64,000 nt of DNA from Thiemannella venezuelensis (lineage in GTDB: Bacteria > Actinomycetota > Actinomycetes > Streptosporangiales > Streptosporangiaceae): NCBI RefSeq assembly GCF_014203605.1, contig NZ_JACHJJ010000019.1:62001-126000 (forward strand), written 5' to 3'. Of this stretch, positions 56,148 through 64,000 are shown piece by piece. A model generated the notes under the pieces. It was not told where the DNA came from, ran no database searches, and was given only the letters and a program-made list of their open reading frames with translations. Both the position numbers and the translations under genes were made by a program. Position 1 is the stretch's first letter. Each line of letters begins with the position of its first letter.

Positions 56148-56163
56148 TCCTCCTCAAGGAGGA
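56148..56163 (-). terminator. Short hairpin downstream of hutI
   Basis: TCCTCCT-CA-AGGAGGA, a 7-bp stem, 45 bp past the hutI stop, in the 205-bp gap 56003-56207 that also holds the sigma factor promoter. A second small hairpin GAACG-GTTT-CGTTC is adjacent. Terminator role is tentative. Confidence 0.35.
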
Positions 56164-56207
56164 TGACTCCGGGCCGGACGGAATTCGGAGAAACGGCGGA
56201 AATCGTC

Positions 56208-57356
56208 TCAGACGAGGCGGCGGCCCTCCTTCCAGACCTGCGTCACCAGCGGTACCCCGGGCCGGTAGGCGAGATGGACGTAGGACGGCGCCTCCAGGAT
56301 CACCAGGTCGCCCCGGGACCCCGGCCGGAGCGTGCCCACGTCGGTGCGGCGCAGCGCCCAGGCCCCGCCGCGCGTGGCGGCCCTGATCGCCTCCAGCGGC
56401 GTCATGCCCATCTCCCGTACGGCCAGCGCGAGGCAGAACGGCATGGAGGAGGTGAAGGAGGACCCCGGGTTGCAGTCGGTGGCCAGCGCGACGGTCACCC
56501 CCGCGTCCAGCAGCCTGCGGGCGTCCGGGTACGGCGAGCGGGTGGAGAACTCCGCGCCCGGCAGCAGGGTGGCCACCACCCCGGCGGAGGCCAGCGCCTC
56601 GACGTCGGCCTCGGTCAGGTGGGTGCAGTGGTCGGCGGAGGCGGCGCCCAGCTCGGCCGCGAGCTGCACGCCGGGCCCGTGGCCGAGCTGGTTGGCGTGC
56701 ACGCGCGGGAGCAGCCCGGCCTTGATCCCGGCGGACAGGATCTCCCTGGTCTGGTCGGCGTCGAACGCGCCGCGCTCGCAGAAGACGTCCACCCACCGGG
56801 CGTACGGCGCGCAGGCCGACAGCATCTCCCCGGTGACCGTGCGGACGTAGTCGTCGGCGGAGGGCACGTCCGGGGGCACGACGTGCGCGCCGAGGTAGGT
56901 CGTCTCCTCGGTGAAGCCCCGGGCGATCTCCAGGCAGCGCCGCTCGTCGGCGACCGTGAGGCCGTACCCGCTCTTGATCTCGACCGTGGTGGTGCCCTGG
57001 GCGAGCATCTCGGCGACCAGGGCCGCGGTCCGCGCCGCGAGGAGGGCGTCGCTGGCCGCGCGGGTCGCCTCGACCGTGGTGCGGATGCCCCCCGCGGTGT
57101 AGCGCTCCCCCGACATGCGCGCGGTGAACTCCGCGGTGCGGTCACCGGCGAAGACCAGGTGGGCGTGGCTGTCCACGAACCCGGGGACCACGCAGCGCCC
57201 GTCGACGTCCACCCGCTCGTCCGCGCCCGGGTCGTCCCCGGACGGGCCGGTCCACACCACCCGGCCGTCCTCGACGACCAGGGCGGCGTGCTCGATCTCC
57301 TCCCGCCCGGGATCGCCGGTGTACAGCAGGCCGATCCGGTCGAACAGCGTGCTCAT
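56208..57356 (-). CDS. hutI: Imidazolonepropionase HutI
   Basis: Predicted 382-residue amidohydrolase converting 4-imidazolone-5-propanoate to N-formimino-L-glutamate. Metal ligands are seen in [14 protein letters not shown] (about 60), HANQLGHG (about 230) and [10 protein letters not shown] (about 305). [13 protein letters not shown] is the HutI-specific substrate loop. The start is ATG at 57356, 79 bp after hutF on the same strand. Confidence 0.95.
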   Translation of the reverse strand: MSTLFDRIGLLYTGDPGREEIEHAALVVEDGRVVWTGPSGDDPGADERVDVDGRCVVPGFVDSHAHLVFAGDRTAEFTARMSGERYTAGGIRTTVEATRAASDALLAARTAALVAEMLAQGTTTVEIKSGYGLTVADERRCLEIARGFTEETTYLGAHVVPPDVPSADDYVRTVTGEMLSACAPYARWVDVFCERGAFDADQTREILSAGIKAGLLPRVHANQLGHGPGVQLAAELGAASADHCTHLTEADVEALASAGVVATLLPGAEFSTRSPYPDARRLLDAGVTVALATDCNPGSSFTSSMPFCLALAVREMGMTPLEAIRAATRGGAWALRRTDVGTLRPGSRGDLVILEAPSYVHLAYRPGVPLVTQVWKEGRRLV

Positions 57357-57435
57357 CGGCGCTTCCCCGCTCCTCGTCCGCCGCGCGGACGGTCCCGTCG
57401 CTCTGCGGGGGCCGTCCCGGTGTCCTGCTCCGCCG

Positions 57436-58788
57436 TCATACCCGCTCCCGGCGCGCCTCGGCGACCGCCTCGGCGAGCAGCGCGCCCACGTCGCCCAGGA
57501 CGTGGCGGCCCTCGGCGACCACCTGGCGCCCGCCCGAGACCACGGAGTGCACGTCGGCGGCGGTGGCGGCGAAGACCACGGTCTCGGCGGCCGGGCCGCC
57601 GCCCGCGGTGCGGACCGAGTCGAGCCGGACCGAGACCAGGTCGGCCCAGGCCCCCGGGCAGAGCGTGCCCGCGTCGGGGAAGCCCAGCGAGGCGTGGCCG
57701 GCGGCGGTGGCGGCCTGGAGCAGCTCCGCGGCCCGCCAGTGGCCGCGCCGCTCGCTCGCCAGCCGCTCGTCCAGCTCGACCGCGCGGGCCTCCTCGAACA
57801 GGTCGACGACCGCGTGGCTGTCGGAGCCGAGCGTGACCGGCGAGCCGGCCTCGTGCATCGCCCGGGCCGGGCCGATCCCGTCGGCCAGGTCGCGCTCGGT
57901 GGTCGGGCACATGCACACGTACGTCCTGGACTGGCCGAGCAGCGCGACGTCCACCTCGGAGACGTGCGTGGCGTGCACCGCGGTCGAGCGGGGACCCAGC
58001 ACGCCGTGCTCGTGCAGGACCTGGACGGGGGTCGCGGAGTAGCGTTCCAGGCAGGAGGCGTTCTCCGCCCGCTGCTCGGAGACGTGGACGTGCAGCGGGG
58101 CCGCGTGGTGGTGGGAGAAGGCCGCGACCGTGGCCAGGTGCTCGGCCGGGACCGCGCGGACCGAGTGCACGGCCGCGCCGGCCTCCACGTCGGGCTGCCC
58201 GGCGTAGGCGGCGGCGAGCGCCTCGGCCCGCACGGCCCACCGCTCGGCGTCGCCGTCGCCGAAGCGGAGCTGGACCCCGCCGAGCGGCTCGCCGACCCCG
58301 CCGGTCAGGTAGCAGGCGTCCAGCAGCGCGATCCGCAGCCCAGCCTCCCGCGCCGCCGCCACGAGCGCGTGGCCCATGGCGTTCGGGTCGTCGTACGGCG
58401 TGCCGTCCGGCGTGTGGTGCAGGTAGTGGAACTCGCCGACGCAGGTGATCCCGGCCAGCGCCATCTCGGCGAAGGCCGCCGTCGCCAGCCGGTGGTAGGA
58501 GTCGGGGTCGAGCGCCCCGGCCACGCCGTACATCCGCTCACGCCAGGTCCAGAAGCTGCCCTGCTCGGCCTGGGTCACGCCGCGCAGCGCGCGGTGGAAG
58601 GCGTGGGAGTGGGCGTTGGCGAGCCCGGGCAGGGTGAGCCCGGCCAGCCGCGTCGCGCCCGGCGGCGGCCCGGCCACGCCGGGCGTGATCGCGGCGATCC
58701 GGGAGCCCTCGATCTCGACGAGGACGCCCGCGACCGCCTCGCCCGGCGGCAGCCAGGCCAGCTCGCACCAGTAGGTCAGCTCTGGCAC
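57436..58788 (-). CDS. hutF: Formimidoylglutamate deiminase HutF
   Basis: Predicted 450 residues from the GTG at 58788 ([20 protein letters not shown]), overlapping the upstream gene by 13 bp. Zinc-binding [11 protein letters not shown] near residue 65, then [19 protein letters not shown] near 240, and [17 protein letters not shown] near 330. HutF gives N-formyl-L-glutamate and ammonia, the Pseudomonas-type branch of histidine degradation that actinomycetes also use. The larger frame to 59991 is a shadow. Confidence 0.92.
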   Translation of the reverse strand: MPELTYWCELAWLPPGEAVAGVLVEIEGSRIAAITPGVAGPPPGATRLAGLTLPGLANAHSHAFHRALRGVTQAEQGSFWTWRERMYGVAGALDPDSYHRLATAAFAEMALAGITCVGEFHYLHHTPDGTPYDDPNAMGHALVAAAREAGLRIALLDACYLTGGVGEPLGGVQLRFGDGDAERWAVRAEALAAAYAGQPDVEAGAAVHSVRAVPAEHLATVAAFSHHHAAPLHVHVSEQRAENASCLERYSATPVQVLHEHGVLGPRSTAVHATHVSEVDVALLGQSRTYVCMCPTTERDLADGIGPARAMHEAGSPVTLGSDSHAVVDLFEEARAVELDERLASERRGHWRAAELLQAATAAGHASLGFPDAGTLCPGAWADLVSVRLDSVRTAGGGPAAETVVFAATAADVHSVVSGGRQVVAEGRHVLGDVGALLAEAVAEARRERV

Positions 58789-60005
58789 AGGTCCTCCAAG
58801 ACGGCGGCGAGGGCGGCGACCCCCCGATGGCAGTCGGACGCCTCCGCGTGTTCTTCCGGAGAGTGAGAGATGCCCGTTGGATTGCGAACGAACACCATCG
58901 CGCTGGGAACCCCCGCCGCGGCGAGGATCCCGGCGTCGTGCCCGGCCCCGGTCGCCAGCACCGGCACCGGGGTCACGGCCCCGTCCGCCGCGCCCGGCGC
59001 CGCCGTACGGCGGGCGAGCGCCCGCGCGGCGACCAGGGCCAGCCGGTCGCGCAGGACGGCGTCGAAGCAGACGGCCGGGGTCCACGACTCGCCCGCCACC
59101 TCCGCGCCGGAGAACGCGGTCAGCTCGGCGACCAGCGCCCGGACCGCGGCCTCGTCCCCGCCCCGGGCGTCGAGCCAGGCGCTGACCAGGCCGGGGACGG
59201 CGTTCGCGTTGCCGGGCGAGACGCGGAGCTTGCCGAAGGTGGCGACCACGCCGCCGCGCTCGGCCAGCTCGCGGGCGCGCAGCACGGTGCGGGCGAACGG
59301 CAGCATGGGGTCGTCGCGGTCCTCCAGCCGCGTGGTGCCCGCGTGGTCGGCCCGGCCGCGGAAGTCGAACCGCCAGCGGCCGTGCGGCCAGATCGTGCCC
59401 GCCACGCCGACCGGGGCGCCCTCGTGGACGAGCCCCCGGCCCTGCTCCACGTGGAGTTCCACGAAGACGCCCACGTGCCCGAGGGTCTCGTCGTCCCGGC
59501 CGAGCGCGCCGGGATCGCGCCCGGCCCGGCGGAGCACCTCGGCCATGGAGTCGCCCCCGTCGTCGGTCAGGCCGCGGGCGCGGTCCGGATCGAGCACCCC
59601 GGTGAGCAGCCGGGAGCCCATGCACGGCACGCCGAACCTGGCGCCCTCCTCGTCGGTGAAGCAGGCGACCCCCAGCGGCCTGGCCGGCTCGAACCCCTTC
59701 GCGGCGAGCTCGTCGAGCGCGGCGAAGGCCGAGACGACCCCGAGGGGGCCGTCGAAGGCGCCGCCCTGCCGCACCGAGTCGAGGTGGCTGCCGGTGACCA
59801 CGCCGGGCCTGGCCGACGGATCGCCCCACCAGGCCCACAGGTTGCCGTTGCGGTCCTCTCGCAGGTCCAGGCCGCGCCGGGCGGCCTCCTGCCGGAACCA
59901 CTCCCTCAGCTCCAGGTCGGCGGGTGACCAGGCGTCGCGCAGGTAGCCCCGGGTCCGGTCGTCGCGTCCGAGGTGCTCGATGGCACCCCACATCTCGTCG
60001 AACAC
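58776..60005 (-). CDS. Allantoate amidohydrolase/N-carbamoyl-amino-acid hydrolase-like M20 enzyme
   Basis: Predicted 409 residues. Binuclear metal motifs are GSHLDSVRQGGAFDGPLGV near 75, FTDEEGARFG near 115 and ELHVEQG near 185; VSPGNANAVPG and the final ISHSPEEHAEASDC complete the active site and dimer domain. The start is GTG at 60005 or ATG at 59993. Membership is clear but the substrate is not. In this hut operon it stands where an N-formylglutamate amidohydrolase is needed (inference). Confidence 0.87.
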   Translation of the reverse strand: MFDEMWGAIEHLGRDDRTRGYLRDAWSPADLELREWFRQEAARRGLDLREDRNGNLWAWWGDPSARPGVVTGSHLDSVRQGGAFDGPLGVVSAFAALDELAAKGFEPARPLGVACFTDEEGARFGVPCMGSRLLTGVLDPDRARGLTDDGGDSMAEVLRRAGRDPGALGRDDETLGHVGVFVELHVEQGRGLVHEGAPVGVAGTIWPHGRWRFDFRGRADHAGTTRLEDRDDPMLPFARTVLRARELAERGGVVATFGKLRVSPGNANAVPGLVSAWLDARGGDEAAVRALVAELTAFSGAEVAGESWTPAVCFDAVLRDRLALVAARALARRTAAPGAADGAVTPVPVLATGAGHDAGILAAAGVPSAMVFVRNPTGISHSPEEHAEASDCHRGVAALAAVLEDLCQS

Positions 60006-60017
60006 CCCTCCATTATG

Positions 60018-60033
60018 TGAATGGAGTCATTCA
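60018..60033. promoter_or_regulatory. Palindromic operator candidate upstream of hut operon
   Basis: TGAATG-GAGT-CATTCA, two 6-bp arms around a 4-bp spacer, 13 bp before the GTG of the M20 gene in an AT-rich pocket. Position fits a repressor site overlapping the transcription start or ribosome site. Confidence 0.45.
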
Positions 60034-60134
60034 TTCGCCACCCGGCCCTCCTCCGGGCGGCACGATCCGGCCGTTCCTCTCACGGGCGGCCCGGCGGGCC
60101 TGCGGCGGGGCCGGTGCGGCCGGCTCCGGCGTCC

Positions 60135-60821
60135 TCAGCTGACGGGACCCGCGGACGGCCGGACGGTGATCTCGGTGACGTGGGCGTCCGGGGAGGCGGT
60201 CACCGCGGCCAGCACGGCCCGGGCCACCGAGTCCGGGTTCAGGTACTTCTCCGCCTCGTAGGCGCCGTTCTCCTGCTCGCGGACACCGCGCTGCATGTCG
60301 GTGTCCACCCGCCCGGGGTAGACCGTGGTCACCCGCAGGCCCGGCTCCTCCAGCCGGAGCCCGTCGGCGAGGGCGCGCAGCGCGAACTTGCTGGCCGCGT
60401 AGGAGACCCAGCCGGGATTGGCCCGCTGCCCGGCGCCCGAGTTGACCAGCACGACGTGGCCGCCGGCGGCACGCAGGGCGGGCAGCAGCAGCCGGGTCAG
60501 CTCGGCCGCCGCGACCACGTTGACCTCCATCGTGCGCCGCCACACCTCGGCCGGGGTCTGCTCGATCCGGCCCAGGGTCACCACGCCCGCACTGTGCACC
60601 AGCACGTCGAGCCGGTCGATCCCGGCGACGTCGGCCTCCGTGACGGCGGTCAGCTCCACCGGCCAGGGCCGCGCGCCCGGCAGTCCGGCGCAGAGCTCTT
60701 CCAGCGCGCCGGAGTCCCTGCCTCCGAGCAGCAGGTCGTGGGTGGACGCCAGGGCGCGCGCGACGGCGGCCCCGATCCCCCGGGAGGCTCCGGTGACCAG
60801 TGCGACAGGACGTGCTGACAT
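60135..60821 (-). CDS. Short-chain dehydrogenase/reductase
   Basis: Predicted 228 residues from the ATG at 60821 (MSARPVALVTGASRGIGAAV). Classical SDR: cofactor motif TGASRGIG, NxxG-equivalent region VLVHSAGVV, catalytic Ser in VLVNSGAG, and YxxxK in VSYAASKFAL. The loop after the catalytic Tyr (PGRVDTDMQRGVREQE) resembles the SDR clade often annotated as oxidoreductases of unknown substrate. It diverges from the PadR regulator across ~100 bp, which may control it. Confidence 0.87.
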   Translation of the reverse strand: MSARPVALVTGASRGIGAAVARALASTHDLLLGGRDSGALEELCAGLPGARPWPVELTAVTEADVAGIDRLDVLVHSAGVVTLGRIEQTPAEVWRRTMEVNVVAAAELTRLLLPALRAAGGHVVLVNSGAGQRANPGWVSYAASKFALRALADGLRLEEPGLRVTTVYPGRVDTDMQRGVREQENGAYEAEKYLNPDSVARAVLAAVTASPDAHVTEITVRPSAGPVS

Positions 60822-60869
60822 GACGCCCACCCTATTGCCCCGCCCCGCCCGACCGTCCGGACACCCCGT

Positions 60870-60920
60870 ATCCACATTTTGATATTGACGACATATACAA
60901 ATTTGAGTACAAACTTGCAT
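60870..60920 (+). promoter_or_regulatory. AT-rich promoter/operator of the PadR gene
   Basis: The ~50 bp before the PadR ATG is AT-rich, with imperfect direct repeats TACAAATTTG and TACAAACTTG spaced 12 bp and flanking CATAT/ATATG arms. This looks like an autoregulatory PadR operator shared with the divergent SDR gene. Confidence 0.45.
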
Positions 60921-61451
60921 ATGTCCTCCACGCGGATCCTGATCCTCGGCGTCCTGCTCGACGGCCCGCTGCACGGATACGAGGTACGGCGCCGCCTCGA
61001 GCTCATGGGCACCCACCACTGGGCGAACCTCGCCTACGGCTCGATCTACCACGGCCTGGGCAAGATGGCCGACGAGGGCCTGCTGGACCGGGTGGAGGAG
61101 GGCAAGGGCGGCAAGACCGTCTACGGGCTCACCGACATCGGCCGGGCCGAGTTCATGCGGGGGCTGCTCGGCCACTGGTGGGAGATCAAGCCGATCGTCG
61201 ACCCGTTCCAGGTGGCGCTGACCTTCATGGACCGGCTCTCGCAGGCCGAGCTGACCTCCGCCATGGAGGCGCGGGCGGCGCAACTGCGGTTCTCGGTCGA
61301 GATGGTCACCCGCGCGATGGGCGGCAAGCAGGCCTACGGCGCTCCCCCGCACATCGACGAGTGCCTGCGGCTCAACATCCTCCAGCTCCGGGCGCAGCTC
61401 ACCTGGGTGGAGGAGGCCGTGGGGAGGGTGAGGAAGGGCGAACTGCCCTGA
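60921..61451 (+). CDS. PadR-family transcriptional regulator
   Basis: Predicted 176 residues from the ATG at 60921 (MSSTRILILGVLLDGPLHGY). The N-terminal winged helix is GYEVRRRLELMGTHHWANLA, then YGSIYHGLGKMADEGLLDRV; the C-terminal dimerisation helices follow. An upstream ATG at 60879 would add a non-coding-like leader. The next two genes form a DrrAB-type exporter on the same strand, the usual PadR target. Confidence 0.91.
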   Translation: MSSTRILILGVLLDGPLHGYEVRRRLELMGTHHWANLAYGSIYHGLGKMADEGLLDRVEEGKGGKTVYGLTDIGRAEFMRGLLGHWWEIKPIVDPFQVALTFMDRLSQAELTSAMEARAAQLRFSVEMVTRAMGGKQAYGAPPHIDECLRLNILQLRAQLTWVEEAVGRVRKGELP

Positions 61452-61588
61452 CGCCCGGCCCCTTCACCCTCCGCGTCCGCCCGGGTGGAGGTCCCGCCAC
61501 TGCGGAGATCCGGGATCCGGCGGAAAACCACTTGCCCTTCTCATAAGGGGAGGGTCCATGCTCGACATCCCCGACACACGGAGAAGCC

Positions 61589-62548
61589 ATGATCATCGAA
61601 GCTCACGACCTGCGCAAGACCTTCGTCGCCAAACGGGGGCGGGGCAAGACGGAGGAGGTCGAGGCCGTCCGGGGCATCGACCTGGCCGTGGACGAGGGCG
61701 AGATCTTCGCCTGCCTCGGGCCGAACGGCGCGGGCAAGACCACCACGGTCCGGATGCTCGCGACCTTCACCGCCCCCACCTCGGGCACGGCCAGGGTGGC
61801 CGGGTTCGACGTGGTGAAGGAGGCCGCCATGGTCCGGGAGAGGATCGGCTACGTCGGCCAGAACGGCGGCGTCGACGAGAACGCCCCGGGCCTGGAGAGC
61901 CTGGTCCTGGCCGGGCGGATCGCCGGTCTCTCCCGCAAGCAGGCCCTCGCCCGCGCCGAGGAGCTGTTCGCCACCTTCAGCCTGACCGAGATCGCCAACC
62001 GCCCGGTGAAGACCCTCTCCGGCGGCCAGAAGCGGCGCTTCTCCCTGGCCATCGGACTGGTGAACCGGCCGCCCCTGGTCTTCCTGGACGAACCCACCAC
62101 CGGCCTCGACCCGCAGAACCGCGCCAACCTCTGGGACGAGATCCGCACCCTGCGCGACCAGGGCACCAGCGTGCTGCTGACCACCCACTACCTGGACGAG
62201 GCCGACGCGCTCTGCGACCGGCTGGTCATCGTGGACCACGGGAAGATCGTCGCCGAGGGCACCCCGGAGAAGCTCAAGAAGGAGGTCTCCGGCGACGTCG
62301 TCACGCTCCGCCTCGACGACCTGGAGGGCGCGCGGAAGCTCCTGGCCGCGCAGCCGTACATCACCGAGACCCAGACCGAGGGCGAGTCCCTGCGCGCCTA
62401 CCTCGACGACGGCGAGCACAACCTGCCCGCGCTGCTGCGCGCCCTGGAGGCGGAGGACCTGGCCATCCGGTCCATCTCCCTCGACCGGGCCACGCTCGAC
62501 GACGTCTTCCTCAAGCACACCGGCCGCTCCCTGCGCGACGCCGCCTGA
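61589..62548 (+). CDS. DrrA-like ABC exporter ATPase
   Basis: Predicted 319 residues. Walker A CLGPNGAGKTTTVRML, signature TLSGGQKRRFSLAIGL, Walker B PLVFLDEPTTGLDPQ, LTTHYLDEADALCD. The C-terminal ~90 residues (ISLDRATLDDVFLKHTGRSL) are the DrrA-family extension. GGAGAAGCC precedes the ATG. Likely exports a drug-like or lipid substrate with the next gene. Confidence 0.91.
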   Translation: MIIEAHDLRKTFVAKRGRGKTEEVEAVRGIDLAVDEGEIFACLGPNGAGKTTTVRMLATFTAPTSGTARVAGFDVVKEAAMVRERIGYVGQNGGVDENAPGLESLVLAGRIAGLSRKQALARAEELFATFSLTEIANRPVKTLSGGQKRRFSLAIGLVNRPPLVFLDEPTTGLDPQNRANLWDEIRTLRDQGTSVLLTTHYLDEADALCDRLVIVDHGKIVAEGTPEKLKKEVSGDVVTLRLDDLEGARKLLAAQPYITETQTEGESLRAYLDDGEHNLPALLRALEAEDLAIRSISLDRATLDDVFLKHTGRSLRDAA

Positions 62549-62575
62549 TCCCCCACCCGCACGAGGAGTTCCCCC

Positions 62576-63325
62576 ATGCTTCGACACACCATGTTGTTCG
62601 CCGGCTACGAGTTCGGCGTCCTCCGCCGCAACCTGGCCTGGCCGATCATCGGCATCATGCAGCCGGTCCTCTACCTGCTGCTCTTCGCCCCGCTGCTGAC
62701 CAGCATCGCCCCGAACGGGACGCTGGCGGAGGCACTGGTCATGTTCACCCCGGCCGCGCTGGTGATGATCGCCCTTTTCGGCTCGATGTTCGCCGGCTTC
62801 GGAATGATCAACGAGACCCGGAACGGGGTGCTGGAGCGACTCGCGGTCAGCCAGGCCTGGCGGCCCGCCATCATCCTCGGCCGGGTCGTCAAGGACATGG
62901 CCATGCTGGTCCTGCAGTCGGTCCTGGTGCTCGGCGTGGCCGCGCTGATGGGGCTGCGGATCAGCCTGGCCGCCATGGGCCTCATGCTGCTGCTCATGGC
63001 CGTGACCGGCCTGTTCTCCGCCAACCTCTCCTACGGCCTGGCCCTGGCGGTGCGCGACGAGAACGGCATGTCGCAGATCGTGCAGTTCTTCCTGCTCCCG
63101 CTGATGCTGCTCTCCGGCCTGATGCTGCCGATGTCGGTGGCCCCCGAGTGGATGCAGACCGTGGCGAAGTTCAACCCGCTCTACTACGCGGTCGAGGCGG
63201 GCCGGGCCATGTTCGTGGACGACTTCACCCACAGCACCGTTCCGATCGCCTTCGGCCTCTTCCTGGTGCTGGGCGTGCTCACCCTGACGTGGTCGGTCCG
63301 CTCGCTGCGGAAGCTGGCGGGCTAG
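62576..63325 (+). CDS. DrrB-like ABC-2 type exporter permease
   Basis: Predicted 249 residues with six transmembrane helices and the ABC-2 signature region MLLSGLMLPMSVAPEWMQTV, then FNPLYYAVEAGRAMFVDDF. It follows DrrA by 27 bp with GAGGAG upstream. PadR, DrrA and DrrB form an inducible efflux cassette. Confidence 0.9.
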   Translation: MLRHTMLFAGYEFGVLRRNLAWPIIGIMQPVLYLLLFAPLLTSIAPNGTLAEALVMFTPAALVMIALFGSMFAGFGMINETRNGVLERLAVSQAWRPAIILGRVVKDMAMLVLQSVLVLGVAALMGLRISLAAMGLMLLLMAVTGLFSANLSYGLALAVRDENGMSQIVQFFLLPLMLLSGLMLPMSVAPEWMQTVAKFNPLYYAVEAGRAMFVDDFTHSTVPIAFGLFLVLGVLTLTWSVRSLRKLAG

Positions 63326-63356
63326 CCGGCGGGACGTCCGGTGATGCCGGCGCCGG

Positions 63357-64000
63357 TCAGGCGATGAAGGTCCCGGCCCGGTCGGTCATGCGCTCGTACT
63401 CCTCCAGCCGGGCCTGGGTGCGCAGCGGCGCCGCGTCCGCCATGGCCTCCACCAGCACCATGGCCAGGGCGAGCGGGGCCGCGTGCGAGTCGAACACCAG
63501 CCGCTCGCCGACCGGGGCGGCCAGGACCACGTCCGCGGCGAACGGCACGTCCTCCCGGTCGGTGATCACCGCGGTGCGCAGGCCCAGCTCCCGGGCGCTC
63601 TTCAGGGCCTGTACGGCCTCGGCCGGGTAGCGGGGCAGGACCACCGCGAGCAGCCAGCCCGCCCCCGCCCGGCGCGCGGCGTGCAGGCCGTCGGCCAGTT
63701 CCGAGCCTCCGTGGGCCAGCAGCCGCACGTCGGGGTGGATCCGGCGGGCGTAGTAGGCGAACGTGGTGGCCAGGCCGCTGGAGACCCGCAGGCCCAGCAC
63801 CGGGAGCGGCTCGCACGCCGCCAGCGCCGCGCCCAGCTCGGTGACGGAGGACGGGTCGGCCAGCCCCTCGCGGACCGCGCGGAGGTTGCCGACCTCCACG
63901 TCGATCGCGGTCTGCAGGTCGTTGGCGCGCGGCGCCTCCCGCCCGGCGGCGCCCCCGCCCCCGCCCGCGCCTCCGCCCACGACGAGGGGCCGCAGCGCCT
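63357..64000 (-). CDS. RpiR/MurR-like SIS-domain regulator, truncated at window edge
   Basis: The frame is open to the window end, so the N-terminal HTH lies outside. The visible part starts in a Gly-rich linker, then NDLQTAIDVEVGNLRAVREG and a SIS domain (VLGLRVSSGLATTFAYYARR, then LLAVVLPRYPAEAVQALKSA and RTAVITDREDVPFAADVVLA). This matches RpiR-family regulators that sense phosphosugars. A GTG at 63980 would give a 207-residue stand-alone SIS protein, which I consider less likely. Confidence 0.75.
   Translation of the reverse strand, partial: ALRPLVVGGGAGGGGGAAGREAPRANDLQTAIDVEVGNLRAVREGLADPSSVTELGAALAACEPLPVLGLRVSSGLATTFAYYARRIHPDVRLLAHGGSELADGLHAARRAGAGWLLAVVLPRYPAEAVQALKSARELGLRTAVITDREDVPFAADVVLAAPVGERLVFDSHAAPLALAMVLVEAMADAAPLRTQARLEEYERMTDRAGTFIA

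Overview
This is a high-GC actinobacterial chromosome segment with GTG and TTG starts, strong G+C codon bias and actinomycete-only gene families. Four 'conservon' loci, a glnK-amtB-glnD order with GlnR-like boxes, and an actinomycete-style hut cluster suggest Streptosporangiales or a near relative; that placement is inference. Most genes are on the minus strand. Short plus-strand blocks carry transporter and catabolic cassettes.

Layout. 1-4280 (minus): the ribosome/SRP block ffh, a 41-residue membrane microprotein, rpsP, khpA, rimM, trmD and the 5' end of rplS. 4412-9073: conservon 1 (sensor kinase-like CvnA, roadblock CvnB, DUF742 CvnC, small GTPase CvnD). 9505-13890 (plus): an SsuA/NrtA-type ABC importer ending in a PhzM-like methyltransferase, facing a PhzS-like flavin monooxygenase. 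A deletion-bearing copy of the importer's binding protein follows at 15704-16073. 16134-20609: conservon 2. 20744-28023: aldehyde dehydrogenase and macrolide-type glycosyltransferase, a divergent TetR regulator, and a polyamine-type ABC importer. 28165-33843: glucosamine-kinase-like and SIS proteins, a membrane GGDEF-EAL protein, a frameshifted AraC remnant, and a pentapeptide-repeat protein. 34212-38254: a Uma2-type nuclease and a reduced conservon 3 with only A and C. 38637-45440 (plus): a betaine/choline ABC system with a fused double permease, two paralogous binding proteins and a choline-dehydrogenase-like GMC enzyme. 46037-50539: conservon 4. 50671-56002: glnD, glnK, amtB and a group 2 sigma factor. 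56208-60005: hutI, hutF and an allantoate-amidohydrolase-like enzyme. 60135-64000: SDR, PadR regulator, DrrAB-type ABC exporter, and a truncated SIS/RpiR-type regulator.

How it fits together. The dominant theme is repeated membrane-associated conservon signalling modules interleaved with nutrient uptake and oxidation cassettes (polyamine, betaine/choline, ammonium, histidine, aminosugar). In the three complete conservons the last codons of cvnC also encode the Shine-Dalgarno and start codon of cvnD. In conservon 3, where cvnD is absent, that dual-coding signature has eroded. Decay is visible in two pseudogenes.

No tRNA, rRNA, CRISPR array, insertion sequence or phage gene was recognised.
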